39,297 nt of DNA from Comamonadaceae bacterium (GCA_947450695.1 CANFWV010000032.1:1-39297); one strand, 5' to 3'; numbered from the stretch's first letter, positions 1-8,704 are shown. Notes: a model not told the origin generated them from the sequence alone. Translations and numbers: made by a program.

Positions 1-60
1 ACTCCTTCGGGCATTTACGCAAACGCTGAAGGTATTGCCCTCACGGTCAACTACAACTGA
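1..60 (+). CDS. C-terminal end of a DUF4402-like fibre subunit (partial)
   Basis: Only the last 19 codons of this gene lie in the window, in frame 1, ending at the TGA at 58-60. The visible peptide ends in GIALTVNYN. That resembles the closing strand of DUF4402-type secreted proteins, which usually end in a G-x-Y ... VTVNYN pattern, and it resembles the end of the next gene (AMLNYN). It is probably the first of at least three tandem subunits of the chaperone-usher fibre encoded downstream. So little is visible that the family call rests mainly on position and on this terminal motif. Confidence 0.6.
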   Translation, partial: TPSGIYANAEGIALTVNYN

Positions 61-74
61 CGCATCGTTAACGC

Positions 75-473
75 ATGCTGATGCGCATCAAGGCCCTTGC
101 TTGGGTTGGCCTGCTGGCCAACCTGACTGGCGCTGACACGGTGCATTCAGCTGTCGCAAATGCCAGCGCTGCGGCAACGATCGTCGCACCTGTTAGCACA
201 TCGGCATCCTTAACAACCGCCTTCACGCAAACGTTGTTCAGCACCAGCACCGGGGTCTTGACGATTCGCATCCCTGGTGCGCCCATGAGAGTGACGTCTG
301 TCGAATATTCCTGCGGCATGACGAATAGTTTGTCCAAGGCATGCAACGCCCCAACGACCTTGCAGGTGGTGAACGACGGCACGCTGAACGGCTCCCTGGG
401 CATCTCGATTTCGCTCACACAAGGCGATGGCAACAGCCCCGATGCGGTGATGGCAATGCTGAACTACAACTGA
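75..473 (+). CDS. Small secreted DUF4402-like fibre subunit
   Basis: Predicted 132-residue exported protein. An N-terminal hydrophobic segment (about residues 3-27) looks like a signal peptide. The mature part opens with an AAATIVAPVS-type strand, as in DUF4402 proteins, and ends with AMLNYN, like the gene just upstream. Two cysteines (YSCG and KACN, roughly residues 80 and 89) could form a disulfide in the periplasm. It is shorter than typical DUF4402 proteins (about 150-180 residues), so it may be a minor or divergent subunit. A second in-frame ATG lies two codons downstream, and no strong ribosome binding site separates the two. It sits 14 bp after the preceding stop and 23 bp before the next subunit, so co-transcription with the chaperone and usher is likely. 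The structural role is inferred from context. Confidence 0.65.
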   Translation: MLMRIKALAWVGLLANLTGADTVHSAVANASAAATIVAPVSTSASLTTAFTQTLFSTSTGVLTIRIPGAPMRVTSVEYSCGMTNSLSKACNAPTTLQVVNDGTLNGSLGISISLTQGDGNSPDAVMAMLNYN

Positions 474-496
474 GATTTTTGACAGGCACCTTACCC

Positions 497-1024
497 ATGA
501 CCTCGCACACATTTTTAGGTATTTCCATCGCTGCGTTGCTAGCCGCGTTGAGCATGCCTGCCCGCGCTGAATGCCCTGATGGGTGCACGATGAACGTCAT
601 AAAAATAGCCGGCAAGGATCTGCGCTTTGGTTCGTTGGTTGTCGTTTCGCCGGGGGAGCTCATTCTTAACCCGTCCACTGGCGCGCGCTCGGGTTCTGCT
701 CATGTGGTGACGCCAGCCGCTTTGGACAGCCATGCAGGGCCGGCTGAATTCAGGGTGACCTGTAGCGGCAGCGGCAGCACCCGCTACACAGTGGCGCTGG
801 TGACCACACCTGCCTCGGTAGAGACGACCTCAATCGCCATGGTCTTGAGCAACTTTTCCACTTATCCGCCGATGTCTCTCGAGCGCACCGTCGCCCATTG
901 CGCGATGTATGAGGAAATCGTCAAGGTCGGTGCAACGCTGAGCATCAGCCCAGCTCAGTCACGCGGCACTTACATCTCAGCGACCGACATCGAGTTGGAA
1001 GCAACGATCTCCTCTCTTTATTAA
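497..1024 (+). CDS. DUF4402-like secreted fibre subunit
   Basis: 175-residue protein from the ATG at 497. The same frame is open further upstream, but only this start puts a signal peptide (about residues 1-26, ending ARA) at the N-terminus. The mature part shows the DUF4402 outline: a LRFGSLVVVSPGELIL strand, a central block holding cysteines, and a closing GATLSISPAQSRGTY segment. Four cysteines (AEC, DGC, VTC, AHC) are compatible with disulfide-stabilised Ig-like subunits. It lies directly before the chaperone gene (12-bp gap) and is the third subunit-like gene in a row. By analogy with chaperone-usher systems it would be donor-strand complemented in the periplasm and exported through the usher. 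Whether it is a tip or a shaft subunit cannot be told from the sequence. Confidence 0.7.
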   Translation: MTSHTFLGISIAALLAALSMPARAECPDGCTMNVIKIAGKDLRFGSLVVVSPGELILNPSTGARSGSAHVVTPAALDSHAGPAEFRVTCSGSGSTRYTVALVTTPASVETTSIAMVLSNFSTYPPMSLERTVAHCAMYEEIVKVGATLSISPAQSRGTYISATDIELEATISSLY

Positions 1025-1036
1025 AAACCCAGCCCC

Positions 1037-1903
1037 ATGAATTTATCCAAAATACATTTCGTGAGTCGAAGTGGCTTGCTTGGTTTGCTGGCCATCTTGG
1101 CCGCGCCAATGGCGCTCGCCGACCTGATGCTTTACCCGACGCGCATCGAAATCGAAAAAAACCAACGTGCCGCGCAGGTGGAACTGATCAACCGTGGGCT
1201 GACACCCGAGAGCTACCGGATCAGCGTGGTGAATCGCCGCATGACCGAAACGGGCCAAATTGTGCCGGCCGAGACCACTGAGCAAGACGAACGCTTTGCA
1301 ACCCACATGCTGCGCTATTCCCCGCGTCAAGTCACCCTGAAGGCGGGTGAGTCACAAACCGTGCGTATCAGCCTACGCAAACCTGCCGGTTTGCCCAACG
1401 GCGAATACCGCTCACACCTGCAATTTGACCGGCTGCCCGATGTTGAAGGCAGCAGCGACATCGAACAAGCCGTGAGCCCGGAGCAGGGCCAAATTGCGAT
1501 TCGCCTGAGCGCACTGATTGGCGCCAGCATTCCAGTGATCGTGCGCCACGGCGACACTGTCGCGAATGTCACGTTGGACGCGCTGGCCATCACGTCAAGC
1601 ACCCAAGTCAACGGCCAAGCGGATGGCCTGCCACTGCTGGACTTTCACCTGAACCGCAGCGGCAACCGTTCGGTGTACGGCAACTTGCTAGCCACTTACA
1701 CACCCGCTGGCGGCAAACCCGTGGCAGTCGGCCAAGTCAACGGTGTCGCGGTGTATGTTCCTAATGCCTTGCGCACGGCCAAACTGCCGCTTCACCTGCC
1801 CGAAGGTATGTCGCTCAAAGGCGGTTTGATCCAGCTCACCTTTGCGCAGCGAACTGAAGATGGTGGCAAAACCATGGCTCAAGCGTCACTCGCCTTGCCT
1901 TAA
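1037..1903 (+). CDS. PapD-like periplasmic fimbrial chaperone
   Basis: 288-residue protein with a clear signal peptide (about residues 1-28, cut after MALA). The N-terminal Ig-like domain has the PapD-family pattern: an early strand LMLYPTRIEIEKNQRAAQVELINRG, split here as LMLYPTRIEIEK then NQRAAQVELINRG, followed by the strand LRYSPRQVTLKAGESQTVRI, which corresponds to the G1 donor-strand region. The NGEYRSHLQFDRLP segment leads into the second domain. In this family the chaperone holds fibre subunits folded in the periplasm and passes them to the usher. The gene lies 12 bp after a subunit gene and 7 bp before the usher-like gene, as expected for one operon. It is slightly longer than classical PapD (about 220-240 mature residues), which is common in the DUF4402-associated and alpha-type branches. 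Confidence 0.85.
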   Translation: MNLSKIHFVSRSGLLGLLAILAAPMALADLMLYPTRIEIEKNQRAAQVELINRGLTPESYRISVVNRRMTETGQIVPAETTEQDERFATHMLRYSPRQVTLKAGESQTVRISLRKPAGLPNGEYRSHLQFDRLPDVEGSSDIEQAVSPEQGQIAIRLSALIGASIPVIVRHGDTVANVTLDALAITSSTQVNGQADGLPLLDFHLNRSGNRSVYGNLLATYTPAGGKPVAVGQVNGVAVYVPNALRTAKLPLHLPEGMSLKGGLIQLTFAQRTEDGGKTMAQASLALP

Positions 1904-1910
1904 AAGTCGG

Positions 1911-4658
1911 ATGCGGTTCGGACCCACTAGCGGCCTCAGCCGCACAAGGCTTAACTGCGCCTTCCTCACGGCGCTGCTGTGCACGGGAGCCTGCCAGCCC
2001 ACATGGGCGCAAGGCCGTCAGTCAATGGCAATGACCACACCTTTAGCACCCAGCGAGCTCAACCTGCTGCTGCTTGAAGTCCGGCTGGACGGCAGCCTGC
2101 TGGCTGACACACTCACCGCCTATGAAGTGGGCGATGAGGTGCTACTGCCGCTGGGTGAAATGGCACGCCTCCTGACTTTGGGCATCTCCGTAGACCCTGT
2201 CACGCGCATCGCAGCCGGTTTTTTGGTGCGGCAAGATCGACCCTTTCGGCTGGAATTGGACTCAGCCGGCGTGACGCTTCTCAACGGAAGTGAGCCCATC
2301 GATCCAACATCGATACGCTGGCTCGACAACGATATTTACGTCTCAGCCAGACGGCTGCAAACTTGGTGGCCCATAGACCTCGAACTCAGCCTATCGACCC
2401 TGAGCCTGCAGGTGCTGCCGCGTGAAATATTGCCGATTCAGGCGAGGTTAGCCCGTGAGCAGGATGCTGCGCGCTTGGGCTTACGAGGCGCGGCATATGA
2501 AGACCCGGGCTTTCCCCTGAACAACTCAGACTACCGACTGCTTGGCGTGCCCTTTATTGACCAGACATTGGGGTTGCAAACCAGCCGCGACAGCACAGGC
2601 AAGACCACCACCGATATGACCTACAGCGCCTTTATCACCAGTGACCTCCTAGGCATGGAAGCATCGATGTTTGTCACAGGCCTTCAAAACAATGCGGGCC
2701 CACAATTCGCTCAAACGAATCCCGAAGCACGCCTGACACTGTCACGCCACGACCCGAATGCCCATTTGCTGGGACCCCTGCGTGCCCGCACCTTGACCCT
2801 CGGCAACGTCGGTTTACCCGCACTGACCAACGTGGTGCGATCCGCCGGGGGCGGTAACGGCTTGGTGGTGAGCAACCGGCCGCTGAATCAACCCAGTAGC
2901 TACGGCCTGCACACCTTGCGCGGTGACCTGCCGCCAGGCTGGGACGTGACGCTCTACTTCAACGACGCACTGATCGCCTTTCAGTCGTCGCGCCCTGACG
3001 GGCTGTACCAGTTTGAAGATCAGCCCCTGGTCTTTGGTCACAATGAATTCCGGCTGGTTTTCAATGGCCCGCTGGGCCAAAGGCGGGTCGAGCGCGAGGC
3101 CTTTTTGCTCGACGAAACGCTGACCAAACCGGGTCATTTTTACTACACCGCGGGCGGCCAGCGCGGCGACGATGGTAGTGACAGACAAACCTATCAGGCT
3201 GACCTTGGCTTGGCCGACAGCTGGGCTGCGACAGCTGGGCTCGTCAGCATTGACTTAGGCTTGGGCGCCCAGGCGCAGCACTACAGCAACATGGGTCTGC
3301 GGGCTTCGGCACTGGGCATGCTCATGAGCGCTGACCACGTGCTCGCCACCCATGGCGGTTCGCTCACCGAAGTCGGCGTGCGCACCGGCTTAGGCCGCTT
3401 TTCTGTCGACCTCACACACACGCAATTGAGCCATTTCACCAGCGACTTTTTCGTGGCCAGCACGGACCTGCTAAAACAGCGCACACGTGCGCGTGTGAGT
3501 GGCAGCGTGTCTCTCCGCGAGGCCTTGGTATTGCCTCTCGGATTGGATGTATTTCGAGAAGTCACGGAATCGGGTCGAAGCAGCTTGAACGCGCAGGGTC
3601 GCCTGTCTCTCAACCTGCAAAGTACCAGCTTCACCAATACGCTGAATCTACAGACTTCAGACGACAACCGATCGACCAGCGGCGCGTTGCAGGTGCGACG
3701 ACGTGTCGCTGGCATTGGAATCAGTAGCCAGTTGACCTACAGGCTGGAACCCGACAGCCAGCTCGCCAGCGTGGCAATTTCAGCAGACAAAAACCTGAGC
3801 GATGCATCGCGCATCAACCTTGGGCTGGTGCAAAGTCTGGACCCCAGCGTGACCACGCTCGCCGCCGGATACAACCGCAATTTCGGCACATTTGGAATGG
3901 GCGTGAGTGCACGCGTCAGCAGCAACGGCGACCTTGGTATTGGCATGCAACTGTTCATGTCGATTGGGCGCGACCCACGCAGCGGAAATTGGGCTCGCAA
4001 CTGGCAGCCGATGGCGGCTTCGGGCGCGGTGTCAGCCCACGCCTTTGTGGACGCCAACATGAACGGTCTGTTTGACTTTGGAGAAGAACCCGTAGAAGGC
4101 GCTGGCTTCACCTTGAACGGTGGCAGCCGTCACCCGGTGCGCACCAATGCCGACGGCATGGCGTACATGAGCCACATGACACCGCGCCAATTCGCAGACG
4201 TAGCCCTCGACACCGGGACACTGGAAGACCCTCAGTGGCAAGCCGCCGTTCCGGGTGTACGGGTCTTACCGCGTCCTGGCAACGTGGTATTGGTGGATTT
4301 TCCGGTGGTCATGACGAGTGAAATCGATGGCACCGTTTACTTGCTGGAAGATGGCAAAAACCGCGGCATTGGCAATGCCTTACTGGAGTTAGTGAACGAA
4401 CGAGGCCAAGTGGTGGCGAGTGAACGCAGCGCCGCCGATGGCTATTACATCGTGCCGGCCGTGAAGCCTGGACGCTACACCTTGCGCCTGTCTCATGAAC
4501 AGCTTCGCAGTTTGGGGCTGGCGTCCGCCCAAAGTTACCCAATCAATATGAAGGCTGACGGTGAGTACGTCAACGGCATGGACTTCACGCTGTCCGCCGA
4601 GCCTTCACCGCGCCAACCAACACCAGCAAGCCCGGCACCAAAATCATCGCCCAGATGA
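1911..4658 (+). CDS. Usher-like outer membrane protein with C-terminal Ig/Cna-B-like domains
   Basis: 915 residues from the ATG at 1911. This start is chosen because it gives a basic-then-hydrophobic signal peptide (about residues 1-34, ending TWAQ); the frame is open to 1842, but that start would overlap the chaperone and bury the signal. Residues of about 40-190 resemble the periplasmic N-terminal region of ushers. The long middle part (about 200-690) alternates polar and hydrophobic residues, with repeated strand-turn stretches, as in an outer membrane beta-barrel. The C-terminus holds two small beta domains: one starts near residue 708 with a DANMNGLFDFGEEPVEGAG-type calcium-loop motif, and one starts near 802 with DGYYIVPAVKPGRYTL, like carboxypeptidase-regulatory or Cna-B folds. 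The role would be to secrete and assemble the subunits encoded upstream. The last 74 bp overlap the convergent DedA gene. It is not a close FimD/PapC relative, so 'usher' partly rests on context. Confidence 0.78.
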   Translation: MRFGPTSGLSRTRLNCAFLTALLCTGACQPTWAQGRQSMAMTTPLAPSELNLLLLEVRLDGSLLADTLTAYEVGDEVLLPLGEMARLLTLGISVDPVTRIAAGFLVRQDRPFRLELDSAGVTLLNGSEPIDPTSIRWLDNDIYVSARRLQTWWPIDLELSLSTLSLQVLPREILPIQARLAREQDAARLGLRGAAYEDPGFPLNNSDYRLLGVPFIDQTLGLQTSRDSTGKTTTDMTYSAFITSDLLGMEASMFVTGLQNNAGPQFAQTNPEARLTLSRHDPNAHLLGPLRARTLTLGNVGLPALTNVVRSAGGGNGLVVSNRPLNQPSSYGLHTLRGDLPPGWDVTLYFNDALIAFQSSRPDGLYQFEDQPLVFGHNEFRLVFNGPLGQRRVEREAFLLDETLTKPGHFYYTAGGQRGDDGSDRQTYQADLGLADSWAATAGLVSIDLGLGAQAQHYSNMGLRASALGMLMSADHVLATHGGSLTEVGVRTGLGRFSVDLTHTQLSHFTSDFFVASTDLLKQRTRARVSGSVSLREALVLPLGLDVFREVTESGRSSLNAQGRLSLNLQSTSFTNTLNLQTSDDNRSTSGALQVRRRVAGIGISSQLTYRLEPDSQLASVAISADKNLSDASRINLGLVQSLDPSVTTLAAGYNRNFGTFGMGVSARVSSNGDLGIGMQLFMSIGRDPRSGNWARNWQPMAASGAVSAHAFVDANMNGLFDFGEEPVEGAGFTLNGGSRHPVRTNADGMAYMSHMTPRQFADVALDTGTLEDPQWQAAVPGVRVLPRPGNVVLVDFPVVMTSEIDGTVYLLEDGKNRGIGNALLELVNERGQVVASERSAADGYYIVPAVKPGRYTLRLSHEQLRSLGLASAQSYPINMKADGEYVNGMDFTLSAEPSPRQPTPASPAPKSSPR

Positions 4659-5223
4659 TCGAGCTCAGGTTGTCTTTGACCCACACAAAGTTGCCAAACA
4701 AATAACCCGCACCGCACAGGCCGACCACCCAAATGACTGCACCGATCACGTTGTAAGCGGTGAACTTGCGGCGGCTCATGTCAGCGACACCGCCGACAAA
4801 AGGCGCAAAGGTGCGAACGAATGGCATGAACCGCGCCAAGATGATGGTGACGCCGCCGTAGCGTTCGTAAAAGTTATGCGCTTGATCGAACGCGCGCTTG
4901 TTGAAAAACCGCGAGTCTTCCCACTGAAACACCTTGGGGCCGAAATAACGGCCGATGCTGAAGTTGCACTGGTCGCCCAAAATGGCCGCCACCAGCAGCA
5001 CACCAATGGACACCGGCAGGCTGATCAAACCAACACCGCACAAAGCGCCAACAATGAAGAGCAGCGAGTCACCCGGCAAAAACGGCATCACCACGACACC
5101 CGTCTCGACAAAGATGATGGCAAACAGCAGCGCATAGACCCACAGGCCGTACTGTTGCGTGAAGGTCTCCAAGTGGCGGTCCACATGAAGAATGAAGTCC
5201 ATCAAAAAGCTAATAATTTCCAT
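4585..5223 (-). CDS. DedA-family inner membrane protein
   Basis: 212-residue polytopic membrane protein of the DedA/SNARE-associated (VTT) family. The start is set at the ATG at 5223 (MEIISFLMDF), where DedA proteins normally begin; the frame is open further upstream but would run into mutL on the opposite strand. Visible hallmarks are ETGVVVMPFLPGDSLLF near residue 40, the GDQCNFSIGRYFG segment, and FMPFVRTFAPFVGGVADM, which carries the conserved arginine of the family's re-entrant loops. Family members are proposed to move lipid carriers such as undecaprenyl phosphate or phospholipids across the inner membrane, and affect envelope integrity; the exact substrate here is unknown. It is divergent from mutL with only 33 bp between start codons, and its 3' end overlaps the convergent usher gene. 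Confidence 0.9.
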   Translation of the reverse strand: MEIISFLMDFILHVDRHLETFTQQYGLWVYALLFAIIFVETGVVVMPFLPGDSLLFIVGALCGVGLISLPVSIGVLLVAAILGDQCNFSIGRYFGPKVFQWEDSRFFNKRAFDQAHNFYERYGGVTIILARFMPFVRTFAPFVGGVADMSRRKFTAYNVIGAVIWVVGLCGAGYLFGNFVWVKDNLSSIIWAMILVPGLLVLVGAVKARRTA

Positions 5224-5256
5224 GGCGCCGATTTTGACACGGCCTAAAATCCGCCG

Positions 5257-7194
5257 GTGAACTCTGCCACCACCGCCCCACCCCGCCGCCCCATCCGTGA
5301 ACTGCCAGACGAACTGATCAGCCAAATTGCCGCTGGCGAAGTGGTTGAACGGCCGGCTTCGGTGGTACGTGAGTTGGTTGACAACGCCTTGGACGCTGGC
5401 GCCCGCCAAGTCACGGTGCGCTTGCTGGCAGGCGGCGTGCGGCTGATTTTGGTGGAAGACGATGGTACGGGCATTCCGGCCAACGAGCTAGCGATTGCCT
5501 TGCGTCGCCACGCCACCAGCAAGATCGCCTCCTTGCAAGACTTGGAAGCCGTCGGCACGATGGGCTTTCGGGGCGAGGCGCTGGCCGCCATCAATTCGAT
5601 TGCCGACATGAGCCTGATCTCGCGCTCGGGCGATGCCGAAGCCGATGCCAGCGCGGGCGGTCACGCTTGGCAGCTGGACGGCCGTACCGGCGAGCTACAA
5701 CCCGCTGCCCGAAGCCGCGGCACCAGCGTCGAAGTGCGCGAGCTGTTTTACGCCACGCCCGCCCGCCGCAAATTTTTGAAGACCGACGCCACTGAACTGG
5801 CACATTGCATTGAAGCCGTCCGACGCCACGCGCTGGTGCGCCCCGACGTGGGCTTTGCCATATGGCACGAAGGCAAGTTGGTCGAACAGTGGCGCGCCTG
5901 CACCGATGCGCTGCAAACCGACGACCCTGTGGCCGCGCTGGACCAGCGTTTGGCGGATGTGTTGGGCGCTGAGTTTGTGGCGCAATCCATCACCGTGAAT
6001 TACGAAAGCAGTGCGCGCCGCATGGACGGCGGACCTGCCGTGCGCGTCTGGGGACGGGCCGGCATTCCGGATGCCGCCCGCTCCCGCGCCGACCAGCAAT
6101 TTGCCTATGTGAACGGTCGCTATGTGCGCGACAAGGTGCTCACACACGCAGCTCGGAGCGCGTATGAGGACGTACTGCACGGTCATCGTCAGCCGGTCTA
6201 TGCGCTGTATGTCGAGATGGACCCGGCCCGCGTCGACGTGAACGTGCATCCAACCAAGATTGAAGTGCGCTTTCGGGACAGCCGCGAAGTGCACCAAGCC
6301 GTGCGCCACGCCGCCGAAAACGCGCTGGCGGTACCGCGCTCGCAGACTGGTGTAGCCGTCGGCAGCGTCATCGATGCCGTGGCCGCTGCGGATGCGAATG
6401 CGCCCCTGCAAACGGCAGGTCTGCAAGGCTTTTTGTCGGACGCCCAGCGCGCCGCCCGCGGTTTGGGCTGGGCGCAACCGGGCATGGATTTTTCAGCGCG
6501 TACGGATCAACGGACTGATCACCGGGTCAGCGACTTTGAAGCCATGTGGCCAGTTGCTGCGCCGAACCCCATCACCGAAGCCCCCACTTTGCCGTCTGGC
6601 GACTGGCCGCTGGGCCGGGCGTTGGCGCAACTGCAAGGCATTTACATCTTGGCTGAAAACACCAGCGGTCTGATCATTGTGGACATGCATGCAGCGCATG
6701 AGCGCATTGTTTATGAGCGCCTGAAGAACCAATTGGACAACTCGGCCCATGCCGCCATCGCCAGCCAGCCGCTGCTGATTCCAGCCACTTTTGCGGCCAC
6801 CGCGCAAGAAATCGACACGGCCCAAACCGCTGCGGCAACCTTGCAAACGCTGGGCCTGGAGATCACACCGTTCTCACCCAAGACACTGGCAGTGCGGGCT
6901 GTGCCGACCACACTGGCGCAGTCAGACGCTGTCGAGTTGGCGCGCAGCGTGCTCGCCGAGTTGGCCCAGCACGACGCCAGCACCGTGATTCAGCGCGCCC
7001 AAAACGAGCTGCTCTCAACCATGGCCTGCCACGGCTCGGTGCGCGCCAACCGCAAACTCACGCTGGATGAAATGAACGCGCTGCTGCGGCAAATGGAAGC
7101 CACCGACCGCTCAGACCAGTGCAACCACGGTCGGCCCACTTGGCGGCAAATGAGCATCCGCGATCTCGACAGTCTGTTTTTGCGCGGTCGCTGA
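5257..7194 (+). CDS. mutL: DNA mismatch repair protein MutL
   Basis: 645 residues from a GTG start at 5257. An in-frame TAA at 5245 leaves no earlier start. The N-terminal GHKL ATPase has PDELISQIAAGEVVERPASV, split here as PDELISQIAAG and EVVERPASV; then ELVDNALDAGA (catalytic Glu and Mg-binding Asn), DDGTGIP, GFRGEAL and GTSVEVRELFYATPAR, followed by VDVNVHPTKIEVRF in the transducer domain. The C-terminal dimerisation domain begins near residue 445 and carries DMHAAHERIVYE, matching the DQHA-x2-E-x4-E endonuclease motif with Met for Gln, plus ACHGSVRA and CNHGRP metal-binding motifs. This suggests a nicking MutL, as in bacteria lacking MutH. MutL links mismatch recognition by MutS to strand incision and excision. 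The very short gap to dedA means that the promoter probably overlaps the start of that gene. Confidence 0.97.
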   Translation: MNSATTAPPRRPIRELPDELISQIAAGEVVERPASVVRELVDNALDAGARQVTVRLLAGGVRLILVEDDGTGIPANELAIALRRHATSKIASLQDLEAVGTMGFRGEALAAINSIADMSLISRSGDAEADASAGGHAWQLDGRTGELQPAARSRGTSVEVRELFYATPARRKFLKTDATELAHCIEAVRRHALVRPDVGFAIWHEGKLVEQWRACTDALQTDDPVAALDQRLADVLGAEFVAQSITVNYESSARRMDGGPAVRVWGRAGIPDAARSRADQQFAYVNGRYVRDKVLTHAARSAYEDVLHGHRQPVYALYVEMDPARVDVNVHPTKIEVRFRDSREVHQAVRHAAENALAVPRSQTGVAVGSVIDAVAAADANAPLQTAGLQGFLSDAQRAARGLGWAQPGMDFSARTDQRTDHRVSDFEAMWPVAAPNPITEAPTLPSGDWPLGRALAQLQGIYILAENTSGLIIVDMHAAHERIVYERLKNQLDNSAHAAIASQPLLIPATFAATAQEIDTAQTAAATLQTLGLEITPFSPKTLAVRAVPTTLAQSDAVELARSVLAELAQHDASTVIQRAQNELLSTMACHGSVRANRKLTLDEMNALLRQMEATDRSDQCNHGRPTWRQMSIRDLDSLFLRGR

Positions 7195-7222
7195 ACAACC
7201 GCATGGGCGAATAAAACTGCAC

Positions 7223-7702
7223 TCAGCCCCCTACAAAAAAGGCCGCAGCGCCGGCCAAGCAAGACAGCACGGCGACGAGCGTGAGCAGGCCTCGCAGTCC
7301 GATCCAGCCACCGAGCCCTAATGATCGGTAAATCTGGCAATCGACGATGTAGCAAAGCAACAAGCTCGCCGCCATGAGCAACAAGCCCCAAACGCTGTTG
7401 AGCAGCAAACTGGCCCAAGCCAGCAAGCTAGGCAACACACCCCAGACCAACAGCCCGGGGCGCGTCTGAGCCAACGGCATCGCCAAGCCCCAATGAATGC
7501 CGCCCAGAAAGCTGACGATCACCGCGGCATAAGTGAGCAGTGCCAACGCAGCCAAACCTGTCCAAGCGGGTGGCAGCAAGCAAAGCCCGACCGCGCTCGC
7601 CACAAAGGGCAACAGACCGGCAATGCCAAGCGCCCAAGCTTCGGTCCCGGGCTTCAATGGCGGCGTGGCAATAGTGGATTCAAGGGCGACAGGTTTGCTC
7701 AT
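7223..7702 (-). CDS. DUF3429 family membrane protein
   Basis: 159-residue protein with about five hydrophobic segments and a short cytoplasmic N-terminal tail (about 20 residues). The FLGGIHWGLAM motif near residue 65 and the overall length match DUF3429, a family of small inner membrane proteins with no established function. The gene is convergent with mutL (28-bp gap) and divergent from the lipoprotein hydrolase (66 bp between start codons). No operon partner lies on its strand. The membrane location is clear, but no role can be assigned. Confidence 0.85.
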   Translation of the reverse strand: MSKPVALESTIATPPLKPGTEAWALGIAGLLPFVASAVGLCLLPPAWTGLAALALLTYAAVIVSFLGGIHWGLAMPLAQTRPGLLVWGVLPSLLAWASLLLNSVWGLLLMAASLLLCYIVDCQIYRSLGLGGWIGLRGLLTLVAVLSCLAGAAAFFVGG

Positions 7703-7768
7703 GACGAGAGTTTAAAAGACCCCAGTGGCGTTAACTGAACGTTAAACAGCGATGATGTTGAAAGACTC

Positions 7769-8662
7769 ATGAAACTCTCGCACCCCTTCACCTCTGCACT
7801 GACGCTTGCCTTGCTAGCCCTGACGGCTGCATGTGTCGCCGGTTGCACGTCGTTCGACGAACGCCAGCGAACTTGGATTTTTCAACCCAGCGACCGCAGC
7901 TGGGGCGGCGGCGTCGAGGCCACACGCAACATGGACGACGTGTGGATTGAATTCAAGTCAAAGGTCACCGGCCAAGCCAGCAAGTTGCACGGTTTATGGC
8001 TGGAGGCTGACAAACCGCTGGCATCTCTGGCCGCGGGTTTGAGCAACGACGACAGGCCCGTGTTGCTGTATCTCCATGGCGCCCGCTGGAACGTCACCGG
8101 CTCTGCGTTTCGCATGCGTCGCATGCAGGAACTCGGCTTTTCGGTGTTGGGGGTGGACTACCGCGGCTTCGGCAAAAGCAGTGCGGGCTTACCGTCCGAA
8201 GACACGGCGTATGAAGACGCCCGCGCAGCTTGGGACTGGCTGGCAGCCCGCTACCCAAATCGACCGCGTTATATTTTTGGCCACTCACTGGGCGGACCGA
8301 TTGCCATCAACTTGGCGTCGCAAGTGTCTGATGAAAGTGGCACCATCGTCGAAGGCACCTTCACCTCTATCGCCGACGTAGTGAGCACCTTCAAATGGGG
8401 TTGGGTGCCCATTTCCGCATTGATCACGCAGCGCTTCGAAGCCATTCGCAAGGTCGACCAAATTGGCTCCCCATTGCTGGTAGTCCACGGCGGACGTGAC
8501 CAACTCATCGACCCAGAACTGGGCAGAAAACTTTTTGATGCGGCCGCCGAACCCAAGCTGTTTGTCTTGGTAGAAGACGGCTCGCACCACAACACCAACA
8601 CCGTCGGCCAGCCACAGTACAAAGCTGCACTGACGCAACTTTTCAAGCTCGATTCGCGTTGA
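7769..8662 (+). CDS. Alpha/beta hydrolase, probable lipoprotein
   Basis: 297 residues. The N-terminus is a lipoprotein-type signal: a hydrophobic stretch ending LTAACVAGCTS, with the likely lipidated cysteine in VAGC near residue 26. The body is an alpha/beta hydrolase of the prolyl-oligopeptidase or abhydrolase type: an oxyanion strand VLLYLHGARWN, GVDYRGFGKS, a nucleophile elbow GHSLGGP (Ser near residue 172), an acid in HGGRDQLIDPE, and a catalytic His in EDGSHHN. The substrate is unknown; esterase or peptidase activity is equally possible. It probably sits on the periplasmic face of the outer membrane, since Thr rather than Asp follows the lipid cysteine. A short purine-rich stretch (GAAAG) precedes the start. 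It stands apart from the downstream MFS gene by 42 bp and may be co-transcribed with it. Confidence 0.88.
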   Translation: MKLSHPFTSALTLALLALTAACVAGCTSFDERQRTWIFQPSDRSWGGGVEATRNMDDVWIEFKSKVTGQASKLHGLWLEADKPLASLAAGLSNDDRPVLLYLHGARWNVTGSAFRMRRMQELGFSVLGVDYRGFGKSSAGLPSEDTAYEDARAAWDWLAARYPNRPRYIFGHSLGGPIAINLASQVSDESGTIVEGTFTSIADVVSTFKWGWVPISALITQRFEAIRKVDQIGSPLLVVHGGRDQLIDPELGRKLFDAAAEPKLFVLVEDGSHHNTNTVGQPQYKAALTQLFKLDSR

Positions 8663-8704
8663 GCCAGATGCTAACTCAGGAAAAATCCTGCTACGCTCTT
8701 CTGG

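Noticed and set aside
4561-5247. 228-codon open frame on the plus strand opposite dedA
   Set aside because: Hydrophilic, Gln/His/Asp-rich translation of the antisense of a membrane protein gene.
5695-6477. 260-codon open frame on the minus strand within mutL
   Set aside because: MutL motifs are complete on the plus strand; the antisense frame has no family features.
8676-8690. CAGGA-AAAA-TCCTG hairpin between the hydrolase and MFS genes
   Set aside because: The stem is only 5 bp with no T-run, too weak to call a terminator.
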